Assembly: GCA_029817715.1 (NCBI GenBank)
Contig: JARUPY010000385.1
Coordinates: 682,001-746,000 of the forward strand
Length of the DNA stretch: 64,000 nt
Source: Melastoma dodecandrum
Lineage: Eukaryota > Streptophyta > Magnoliopsida > Myrtales > Melastomataceae
Reading direction: 5' to 3'
In this document: positions 1 through 7,559 of the stretch, piece by piece
Layout of the letters: each line of letters starts with the position of its first letter
How positions within the stretch are numbered: position 1 is the stretch's first letter
The notes under the pieces: model-generated
Seen by the model: the letters and a program-made list of their open reading frames with translations, nothing else
What the model was told of the DNA's origin: nothing
Database searches by the model: none
Translations under genes and position numbers: made by a program

Positions 1-1187
1 CCCGGGAGGCTGCCTCGGGCATCGTCGCCGCGCTGACCGGCCTGTTCGCGTCGAGCAACCCCGATCCGGGCATCGACGCCGTGAAGGCCGGGCCGGTGGA
101 GCGGGTGTTCCGGCCCTCCAAGGAGCAGCGCGCCGCGTTCGAGATCCTGCCGGTGGCCACGCAGGTGTTCCGGCCGGAGGGGGCCGCCGAGGGCCGCATC
201 GCCCTCAACGACGACGACAACGTGCCGGTGGTCTCGCCCTACGCGGGCCGCGTCACCAAGGTCTTGGTCCGGGCGGGCGACGACGTGAAGGCCGGCGACG
301 TGCTCCTGACGCTGGAAGCGACCGACATGGTCCAGGCGCAGAACGACTATCAGGCGGCGCTGAACAACCTCCAGAAGCAACAAGCCCTGCTGAAGCTCGA
401 CCAGACCATCGCGCAGCGCCAGCAGGAGCTGTTCCAGGCCAAAGCCACGGCGCTGAAGGATTACCAGTCGGCCCAGAACGACGTGATCGCCGCCCAGAGC
501 GACCTGAAGACCGCCGAAGCGGCGCTGGACGCGGTGAAGAACCGTCTGCGGCTCCTCGGCAAGACCGACGCTGAGATCGCCGCCTACGAGAAGAAGGGCA
601 CGATGAGCCCCGAGACGCAGATCCGGGCGCCGATCGCGGGCACGATCGTCCAGCGGAAGGTCGGCATCGGCCAGTACCTCTCGGCCTCCAGCGACCCGGT
701 CTTCGTGATCGGCGACCTGTCCACCGTCTGGCTCGTGGCCAACGTGCGCGAGAGCGAGATCCCGAAGATCCGGATCGGCCAGGAGGTCGAGGCGAAGGTC
801 GCGGGCTTCGGCACGCGGGTGTTCAAGGCCCGGGTGAACTACATGGCCTCCAGCCTCGACCCGGCGACGCGCCGGCTCGCCGTGCGCAGCGAGGTCGACA
901 ACCCCGACCGGGTTCTGCGCCCGGAGATGTTCGCCACCTTCACGATCATCACCGGCAAGGGCGAGCCGAGCCCGAGCATCCCGGTGGCCGCGATCGTGTA
1001 CGAGGGCGACCGCACCCATGTCTGGGTGGCGCGGCCCGACGGGGCGGTCGAGGCGCGCGACATCAAGCTCGGGCTGATCAACGGCGACAGCGCCCAGGTG
1101 GTCGACGGGTTGAAGGCAGGCGAGCAGGTCGTGACCCGCGGCGCCCTGTTCATCGACCGGGCCGCCAGCGGCGACAAGGCGTCCTGA
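1..1187 (+). CDS. RND efflux periplasmic adaptor subunit (5' end outside window)
   Basis: Membrane-fusion (HlyD/CusB-type) adaptor that links an inner-membrane RND pump to an outer-membrane channel in the periplasm. The frame is open to the left edge of the window, so the first residues and the signal peptide are missing; about 394 residues are visible and the GTG at 81 is only an internal codon. Two lipoyl half-motifs (around 225-320 and 615-680, the second beginning QIRAPIAGTIVQ) flank a Gln/Ala-rich coiled-coil hairpin, followed by a beta-barrel region (SDPVFVIGDLSTVWLVANV). The stop lies 16 bp before the pump gene, so the two are co-transcribed. The substrate cannot be read from the sequence; the pump next door suggests metal cations. 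Confidence 0.9.
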   Translation, partial: REAASGIVAALTGLFASSNPDPGIDAVKAGPVERVFRPSKEQRAAFEILPVATQVFRPEGAAEGRIALNDDDNVPVVSPYAGRVTKVLVRAGDDVKAGDVLLTLEATDMVQAQNDYQAALNNLQKQQALLKLDQTIAQRQQELFQAKATALKDYQSAQNDVIAAQSDLKTAEAALDAVKNRLRLLGKTDAEIAAYEKKGTMSPETQIRAPIAGTIVQRKVGIGQYLSASSDPVFVIGDLSTVWLVANVRESEIPKIRIGQEVEAKVAGFGTRVFKARVNYMASSLDPATRRLAVRSEVDNPDRVLRPEMFATFTIITGKGEPSPSIPVAAIVYEGDRTHVWVARPDGAVEARDIKLGLINGDSAQVVDGLKAGEQVVTRGALFIDRAASGDKAS

Positions 1188-1203
1188 GCGAGGATCCGGT
1201 CCG

Positions 1204-4200
1204 ATGAACGCGCTGATCGCCTTCTCGCTGCGCCAGCGCGTGCTGGTGGTGCTGCTGTTCGTGGTGATGCTGGGCATCGGCTACGGCGCCTACACGCAGC
1301 TCAACATCGAGGCCTATCCCGACCCGGTGCCGCCGCTGGTCGACGTGATCACCCAGAACCCGGGGCAATCCGCCGACGAGATCGAGCGCTACATCACGAT
1401 TCCGCTCGAGGTGGCGCTCGCCGGCATTCCGAACGCCCAGGTGGTGCGCACCATCTCACTGTTCGGCCTGTCCGACGTGAAGGTCCAGTTCAACTACGAG
1501 TACACGTACGAGGAGGCGCTTCAGCGGGTGCTCAACCGCCTGTCGCAGGCGCCGACCCTGCCGAACGGCGCCACGCCGCAGATCTCGCCGACGAGCCCGG
1601 TGGGCGAGATCATGCGCTACAAGCTGGTCGGCCCGGCGGGCTACTCGCCCATGGACATGAAGACCCTGCAGGACTGGGTGCTGCAGCGCCGGTTCAAGGC
1701 GATCCCCGGCGTCGTCGACGTCACGGCCTTCGGCGGCAAGGCCAAGGAATACGAGGTCGCGGTCGACCTGAACCGCCTCCAGGCGCAGGGGCTGACCCTC
1801 GTCCAGCTGACCACGGCGCTCAACAACGCCTCGATCAACGTCGGCGGCCAGACGCTGAATGTCGGCCAGCAATCGGCGGTGGTGCGCGGCATCGGCCTGA
1901 TCCGCGACATGGACGACATCAAGGACACGATGATCAGCCTCGTCAACGGCACGCCGGTGCTGGTCCGGGACGTGGCCGAGGTGCGCGTGTCGAACGCGCC
2001 GCGGCTCGGCATCGTCGGCCACGACGACCAGCCCGACGTGGTCGAGGGCATCGTGCTCATGACCCGCGGCGGCAAGAGCCTGCCGACCCTGGAGCGCGTC
2101 GAGGCCGAGATCGACAAGATCAACAGCTCGTCGATCCTGCCGCCCGACGTGAAGATCGAGCGGATCTACGACCGGTCGGGCCTGATCCACACCACCACCC
2201 ACACGGTGATGCACAACCTCGTGTTCGGCGTGGTGCTGGTCTTCGTGGTGCAATGGCTGTTCCTCGGCTCGCTCACCAGCGCGATCATCGTGGCGGCCAC
2301 GATTCCCTTCGCGCTCGGCTTCGCGATCCTGATCCTCGTGGTGCGGGGCGATTCCGCGAACCTGCTGTCGCTCGGCGCGATCGATTTCGGCCTGATCGTC
2401 GACGCCACCGTCATCATGGTCGAGAACGTGTTCCGCCACATCGCCGAGCCCGACCACGTCAAGGGCGAAGCGCCGCCCGCCGGGCTCACGGGGCGGCTCG
2501 GCACCATCGCGATCGCCGGCCGCGAGGTGAACCGGGCGATCTTCTTCTCGGCCACCATCATCATCGTGGGCTTCCTGCCGCTGTTCACGATGACCGGGGT
2601 CGAGGGCCACATCTTCGGGCCGATGGCCAAGACCTACGCGTACGCACTGATCGGCGGGTTGCTCGCCACCTTCACGGTCTCGCCCGCGCTCTCCGCCCTG
2701 ATGCTGCCCAAGAACCTGGAGGAGCGCGACACGCTGATCGTGCGGGTGGTGCGCGTGGGCCACGAGGCGGCGTTGCGCTTCGGCCTGCGCAACCGGGTCC
2801 TGACGCTCGGCGTGATGCTGGCGGTGCTGCTCGTCTCGGGGCTGGCGGCGCGCAACCTCGGCCTCGAATTCCTGCCGCGCCTCGAGGAGGGCAACCTCTA
2901 CGTGCGCGGCACCATGCCGGCCTCGATCTCGCTGGAGGCGGGCAACGCCTACGTCCAGCGGATGCGCAAGATCTTCCAGGAGGTCCCGGAGGTCACCACG
3001 GTCCTGTCGCACCAGGGCCGCCCGAACGACGGCACCGACGCGACCGGCTTCTTCAACGTCGAGATCCTGGCGCCGCTCAAGCCGATCGACCAGTGGCGCA
3101 AGGGCCTCGACAAGGAGACGCTGATCGCGGACCTGAACAAGAAGCTCGAGACCGAGTTTCCGGGAATCGAGTTCAACTTCTCTCAGTATATCGAGGACAA
3201 CGTCCAGGAGGCGGCCTCGGGCGTGAAGGGCGAGAACTCGGTCAAGATCTACGGCAACGACCTCGCGCAGCTGACCAAGACCGCCAATGCCGTGAAGGCG
3301 GCCCTGGCTACGGTCCAGGGCATCACCGACCTGTCGGTGTTCGAGTCGCTGGGCCAACCGACGGTGCGGATCGATGTCGACCGCCACAAGGCCGCCCGTT
3401 ACGGCCTCTCGATCGGCGACGTGAACACCACGATCCAGGCGGCGATCGGCGGCCAGACCGCGGGCGACCTCTATGAGTACGGCTCGGACCGGCACTTCCC
3501 GATGCGGGTGCGGCTGGCCAAGGAGTACCGCTCGTCGCTCGCCGGCATCCGCAACATCGCGGTGGGCGCCCAGAATCCCAACGGCGGCGTCGTCCAGGTG
3601 CCGCTCTCCGAGATCGCCGACGTCGATCTCGTCTCGGGCGCCTCGTTCATCTACCGCGAGGACCAGGAGCGCTACATCCCGGTGAAGTTCTCGGTGCGCG
3701 GCCGCGACCTCGGCAGCGCGGTGATCGAGGCGCAGCGCAAGGTCGCCGAGGCGGTGGACCTGCCGCCGGGCTACCGGCTGGAATGGGTCGGGCAGTTCAC
3801 CAACCTCCAGGAGGCGGCGACCCGGCTCAGCCTCGTGGTGCCGATCACCCTGCTGCTGATCGCGCTGCTCCTCTACATCAACTTCTCCTCGGTGGCCGAC
3901 ATGCTGCTGACCCTGTCGGTGATCCCGATGGCGATGATCGGCGGCATCTTCGCCCTGTCGCTGACCGGCACGCCGTTCTCGATCTCCGCGGCGATCGGCT
4001 TCATCGCCCTGTTCGGCATCTCCACCATGGAGGGCGTGATCCTGCTGGCCTACTACAACCAGCTCCTCGACGAGGGCTGGAAGAAGCAGGAGGCGGTCTG
4101 GCAGGCCGCCGTGGTGCGCATGCGCCCGGTTATGATGACCTGCGTGGCCGCCTGCGTCGGCCTGCTGCCGGCGGCGGTCTCGACCGGCATCGGCTCGCAG

Positions 4201-4353
4201 GTGCAGAAGCCCCTGGCGCTCGTGGTGGTCGGCGGCATCATCCTGGCGCCGAACCTGATCCTCGTGGTCGTGCCGGTGCTGATCTCCCTGTTCTCCCGGC
4301 GCAGGCCGAACCCGGAGGCCCGGGGTCGGACCGAGCACCGGGCGGCCGCGTGA
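1204..4353 (+). CDS. CusA/CzcA-family heavy-metal RND efflux pump
   Basis: Inner-membrane proton-driven pump of 1049 residues, the normal size for the HME-RND family. The N terminus is the first transmembrane helix followed by the family motif with EAYPDP. In the TM4 proton relay the motif DFGLIVDATVIMVEN begins at residue 394 (Asp394, Asp400, Glu407), which is diagnostic for metal-exporting RND proteins rather than drug pumps. Two large periplasmic loops and twelve hydrophobic segments are visible. It sits between adaptor and outer-membrane factor genes, giving a complete CBA-type exporter. Whether it moves Cu/Ag or Co/Zn/Cd/Ni is not decidable here. A 982-codon open frame lies opposite it and is a GC artefact. 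Confidence 0.93.
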   Translation: MNALIAFSLRQRVLVVLLFVVMLGIGYGAYTQLNIEAYPDPVPPLVDVITQNPGQSADEIERYITIPLEVALAGIPNAQVVRTISLFGLSDVKVQFNYEYTYEEALQRVLNRLSQAPTLPNGATPQISPTSPVGEIMRYKLVGPAGYSPMDMKTLQDWVLQRRFKAIPGVVDVTAFGGKAKEYEVAVDLNRLQAQGLTLVQLTTALNNASINVGGQTLNVGQQSAVVRGIGLIRDMDDIKDTMISLVNGTPVLVRDVAEVRVSNAPRLGIVGHDDQPDVVEGIVLMTRGGKSLPTLERVEAEIDKINSSSILPPDVKIERIYDRSGLIHTTTHTVMHNLVFGVVLVFVVQWLFLGSLTSAIIVAATIPFALGFAILILVVRGDSANLLSLGAIDFGLIVDATVIMVENVFRHIAEPDHVKGEAPPAGLTGRLGTIAIAGREVNRAIFFSATIIIVGFLPLFTMTGVEGHIFGPMAKTYAYALIGGLLATFTVSPALSALMLPKNLEERDTLIVRVVRVGHEAALRFGLRNRVLTLGVMLAVLLVSGLAARNLGLEFLPRLEEGNLYVRGTMPASISLEAGNAYVQRMRKIFQEVPEVTTVLSHQGRPNDGTDATGFFNVEILAPLKPIDQWRKGLDKETLIADLNKKLETEFPGIEFNFSQYIEDNVQEAASGVKGENSVKIYGNDLAQLTKTANAVKAALATVQGITDLSVFESLGQPTVRIDVDRHKAARYGLSIGDVNTTIQAAIGGQTAGDLYEYGSDRHFPMRVRLAKEYRSSLAGIRNIAVGAQNPNGGVVQVPLSEIADVDLVSGASFIYREDQERYIPVKFSVRGRDLGSAVIEAQRKVAEAVDLPPGYRLEWVGQFTNLQEAATRLSLVVPITLLLIALLLYINFSSVADMLLTLSVIPMAMIGGIFALSLTGTPFSISAAIGFIALFGISTMEGVILLAYYNQLLDEGWKKQEAVWQAAVVRMRPVMMTCVAACVGLLPAAVSTGIGSQVQKPLALVVVGGIILAPNLILVVVPVLISLFSRRRPNPEARGRTEHRAAA

Positions 4354-4496
4354 GCGGGTCCGGGCGGCCCCGGCCGATGGGGCGGTGCGTTGCAGGGGCG
4401 CCACAAGGCCCGCTCCACGGGCACGGCCTGGGGACGGCCGGATTGACTTGGACGCGCGCCGGGTCGCTCTACCAGGTCAAGCGTTTCGGGAGCGGT

Positions 4497-6032
4497 ATGG
4501 TGAACTGGGCGCCGAAACGGTGCGGACGGGCGGGCGTTGTGCTGGCCGCGTCCCTCTCCCTGTCGGCCTGTGCGGTCGGCCCGAACTACGTGCCGCCGGA
4601 GGATCCGGCGGTCAGCCGCTACACCCGGGAGCCGCTGAAGAACCCCTCGGCCGCCGATGCCGTCCGCACCCGCCAGGGCGGCTCGGCCGACCAGAGCTTC
4701 GTCTCCGGCGCCGACATCCCCGGCGCGTGGTGGACCCTGTTCCATTCCAAGGCCCTGAACCGCCTCGTCGAGCAGGCGCTGGCCAACAACCCGAACCTCG
4801 AAGCCGCCCAGGCTTCGCTCCGGGTGGCGCAACAGAACGTGCTCGCCCAGAAGGGCACGCTCTACCCGAGCCTGACCGCGACCCCGCAGATCCAGGGTGC
4901 CCTCGCGCCGGGCCTCGATCTGCAATCGCCCCTGCAGAACCAGAACCAGTACCTCTATAGCCTCTCCACCCCACAGGCGGTGGTCGCCTACAATCCGGAC
5001 GTGTTCGGCGGCAACCGCCGCCAGATCGAGTCGCTGGAGGCCACCACCGAGAACCAGCGCTTCCAGCTGGAGGCGGCCTATCTCAGCCTGACCGGCAACG
5101 TGGTCGCGGCGGCCGTCCAGGAGGCGTCCCTGCGGGCGCAGATCGAGGCGACCCGCAAGGTCATCCAGGCGCAGACCGAGATCCTGCAGCTCTACAACAA
5201 GCAGCTCTCGCTGGGTCAGATCGCGGGCGCGGACGTGGTGCAGCAGCAGGCGGCACTCGCCCTGTCGCAGCAGCTCCTGCCGCCGCTGGAGAAGGCGCTG
5301 GCCCAGCAGCGCAACCTGCTGACCGCGCTGGCCGGCCGCCTGCCCTCGGACGAGGTCAGCGAGACCTTCGAACTCTCAGGGCTCCGGCTGCCGACCAAGC
5401 TGCCGGTGAGCCTGCCCTCGCGCCTCGTGCAGCAGCGGCCCGACGTGAAGGCGGCCGAGGCCCTGGTCCAGCAGGCGAGCGCGAATGTCGGCGTCGCCCT
5501 GGCCAACCGCCTGCCGCAGTTCAGCCTGACGGCGACCGGCGGGTCGAGCTCCACGCGGATCGCGCAGGTGACCAACCCGGGCGCGGCCTTCTTCACGATC
5601 ATCGGGCAGGCGACCGCGCCGATCTTCGACGCCGGCACCCTGTTCCGGCGCCAGCGGGCGGCCGAGGAATCGCTGACCCAGGCCCAGGCGCAGTACAAGG
5701 CGACGGTGATCACCGCCTTCCAGAACGTCGCCGACGCCCTGCGGGCGCTCCAGGCCGACGCCAAGGCGGTGGCGGCCGCGGATGCCGCAGTGAGCGCCAC
5801 CAACCAGAGCCTCGGGCTGATCCGCAAGCAGTACACGGCGGGCGCGGTCACCTCCTCGCAGGTGCTGATCGCCCAGCAGGGCTACCTCTCGGCGCTGGTC
5901 ACCTCGGCGGGCGCCCGCGCCACGCAATATGCCGACACGGCGGCCCTGTTCGTGGCGCTCGGCGGCGGCTGGTGGAACCGCACCGACGTGGCGCCGCCGC
6001 CGCCGGAGAAGGATCCGCTCAAGATCCTGTAA
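4497..6032 (+). CDS. RND outer-membrane factor lipoprotein (NodT/TolC-like)
   Basis: Outer-membrane channel partner of the efflux system, 511 residues. I place the start at the ATG at 4497 because it gives a basic N region, a hydrophobic stretch and a lipobox (LSAC) followed by AVGPNYVPP, the hallmark N terminus of NodT-family efflux lipoproteins; the frame is open further upstream but that part overlaps the pump gene in another frame. Two repeated OEP domains follow, each with long Gln/Ala-rich helices (for example AQASLRVAQQNVLAQ and AQAQYKATVITAFQNVADAL). It is 143 bp after the pump gene and probably in the same transcript. It converges on the hook-like gene with only 16 bp between stops. 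Confidence 0.9.
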   Translation: MVNWAPKRCGRAGVVLAASLSLSACAVGPNYVPPEDPAVSRYTREPLKNPSAADAVRTRQGGSADQSFVSGADIPGAWWTLFHSKALNRLVEQALANNPNLEAAQASLRVAQQNVLAQKGTLYPSLTATPQIQGALAPGLDLQSPLQNQNQYLYSLSTPQAVVAYNPDVFGGNRRQIESLEATTENQRFQLEAAYLSLTGNVVAAAVQEASLRAQIEATRKVIQAQTEILQLYNKQLSLGQIAGADVVQQQAALALSQQLLPPLEKALAQQRNLLTALAGRLPSDEVSETFELSGLRLPTKLPVSLPSRLVQQRPDVKAAEALVQQASANVGVALANRLPQFSLTATGGSSSTRIAQVTNPGAAFFTIIGQATAPIFDAGTLFRRQRAAEESLTQAQAQYKATVITAFQNVADALRALQADAKAVAAADAAVSATNQSLGLIRKQYTAGAVTSSQVLIAQQGYLSALVTSAGARATQYADTAALFVALGGGWWNRTDVAPPPPEKDPLKIL

Positions 6033-6048
6033 CGGGACACCGGCCGCG

Positions 6049-6840
6049 TCACGCGTACATCGCGATGGCGTCCTGCAGCATCTGGTCGGCGGTGCTCATG
6101 ACCTTGGTGTTGGCCGTGTAGGCCTGCTGCGTCTCGATCATCTTCGAGAACTGGTCCGAGATGCTGGCATTCGACTGCTCGACCGATCCCGCCGTCACGG
6201 TCGCACCGTTGAGGCCGTAGGTCGGCGTGGCGGACTGGCCGTTGGCCACGTAGGTGCCGGCGTCGAGGGAGGTCAGGTTCTCCTGCGTGCCGAACTGGGC
6301 CAGCGTCAGCGAGCCGAGCGGCACGGTGCTGCCATCAGCGGCGGTGCCGGTGAGGGTGCCGGCCGGGGAGACCGCGAGGCTCGACAGGGTGTTGGTGCCC
6401 GTGGGCACCGTGACCGGCGCGGTCGCCGAGGGGCCGGCGAACAGGTAGTAGCCCGCCCCGTTGACGAGGTAGCCGTTGGCATCCGTCGTGAAGTCGCCAC
6501 GCCGCGTGTAGGCGGTGGTGCCGGTGAAGGTCGGGCTCTGATCCGTCCCGGTATTCTCGCGCACGATGAAGTAGCCGTTGCCGGTGATGCCGAGATTGGT
6601 CGAGACCCCGGTGGATTGCAGCGTGCCCTGGAGGCCCAGCGTATCGCGCGTGTTGCTCGCGACGCCGCCGGCCGGCTGCGTGCTGGCCTCGGTCTGGGCG
6701 AGCATATCGGCGAAATGCGTCTCGGTGGTCTTGAACCCCGCCGTCTGCGTGTTGGCGATGTTGCCGGAGATGTTGTTCAGCGCGAAGGACTGCGCCGACG
6801 CGCCGGAAATCGAGTTCGACAGCGCGGCGAAGAGGCTCAT
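6049..6840 (-). CDS. Flagellar hook/basal-body family protein (FlgE/F/G-like)
   Basis: A 263-residue extracellular axial protein. The N terminus carries the rod/hook signature (NNISGNIANTQTAGFK, residues about 22-37), the centre resembles a short hook domain (GNGYFIVRE, YTRRGDFTTDANGYLVN), and the C-terminal 45 residues form the amphipathic coiled-coil Flg_bbr_C segment (ISDQFSKMIETQQAYTANTKV). It is much shorter than most FlgE proteins and close to FlgF/FlgG in size. No other flagellar gene lies in the window, so it is an orphan copy. It might serve in the main flagellum or in a second set encoded elsewhere. Start chosen at the ATG that gives the conserved MSLFAAL N terminus. Confidence 0.85.
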   Translation of the reverse strand: MSLFAALSNSISGASAQSFALNNISGNIANTQTAGFKTTETHFADMLAQTEASTQPAGGVASNTRDTLGLQGTLQSTGVSTNLGITGNGYFIVRENTGTDQSPTFTGTTAYTRRGDFTTDANGYLVNGAGYYLFAGPSATAPVTVPTGTNTLSSLAVSPAGTLTGTAADGSTVPLGSLTLAQFGTQENLTSLDAGTYVANGQSATPTYGLNGATVTAGSVEQSNASISDQFSKMIETQQAYTANTKVMSTADQMLQDAIAMYA

Positions 6841-6977
6841 CGGTGTCTCCGTTCGCGGGCGCGGCCAATACCGATCCGACGGAGGATCATTAGCGCCCCG
6901 TATAGTTAATGGGCGGTGTGTGACGGTCTGTTGCCGACCAAGCCACCGAGGCGACGACGGTTGATCGGACCGTACAC

Positions 6978-7072
6978 CACCGTCCTCGCCAGCGGAGCGA
7001 GGCAATGCAGCGGCGCCATGCTCTGGAACGTCGCGCCGCCCCGGGTCGCTTCGCTGCGCTCGCGATGACGGC
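6978..7072. repeat. Palindromic repeat family B, copy 1
   Basis: About 95 bp between the hook-like gene and yjbQ. It matches the reverse complement of copies at 18634-18728, 20869-20961 and 28496-28588. The outer parts are inverted versions of each other: AGCGGAGCGA on one side, TCGCTTCGCTGCGCTCGCGA on the other. The rest of the 239-bp gap holds no other feature that I can see. Confidence 0.7.
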
Positions 7073-7079
7073 GCGGGCG

Positions 7080-7559
7080 TCACGCCCCGACGGCGCTCAG
7101 CACGATTTCCCGCCGATGGGGCCGGTCGCGGTGCTCGATCAGGTAGATCCCCTGCCACGTGCCCAGCGCCAACCTTCCGTCGACCAGGGGGATACTCAGG
7201 GCCGAATCCGTCACCAGCGTCCGGATATGGGCCGGCATGTCGTCCGGTCCCTCGGCGCCGTGGACGTAGCCGGCGTTTCGCGGCGCGAACCCGTCGAGGG
7301 CGGTCATCAGGTCGGTCTGCACGTCGGGATCGGCGTTTTCCTGGATGGTCAGCGAGGCCGAAGTGTGCCGGCAAAACACCGTCACCAACCCATTCCGCAG
7401 GCCCCCGTCGCGCACGAATCCCGCCACCGCGTCGGTGAAGTCCGTGAACCCCTGCCCCGCCGTCGCAATGGTGAGCCGTGCGCTGGCGTGGCGCTGCACC
7501 GTGCCGGAGGCCAGCATCTCCACCGGACCGATCTTCCCCTGCCCTCTGCCCTGCCTCAT
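7080..7559 (-). CDS. YjbQ/UPF0047 family protein
   Basis: Small cytoplasmic protein of 159 residues. Family motifs are clear: a HTSASLTIQENADPDVQTDL segment with the conserved His, Thr and Glu, and GTWQGIYLIEHRDRPHRR near the C terminus. Members have been linked to a weak thiamine-phosphate synthase activity, but the true role is unsettled. The ATG at 7559 overlaps the ligase stop as ATGA, so it is translationally coupled to the ligase; an internal ATG at 7517 (giving 145 residues, nearer the family norm) is the alternative start. Confidence 0.88.
   Translation of the reverse strand: MRQGRGQGKIGPVEMLASGTVQRHASARLTIATAGQGFTDFTDAVAGFVRDGGLRNGLVTVFCRHTSASLTIQENADPDVQTDLMTALDGFAPRNAGYVHGAEGPDDMPAHIRTLVTDSALSIPLVDGRLALGTWQGIYLIEHRDRPHRREIVLSAVGA

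Noticed and set aside
1456..4404. 982-codon minus-strand frame opposite the RND pump
   Set aside because: His/Arg/Asp-rich shadow of the real gene, no recognisable motif.
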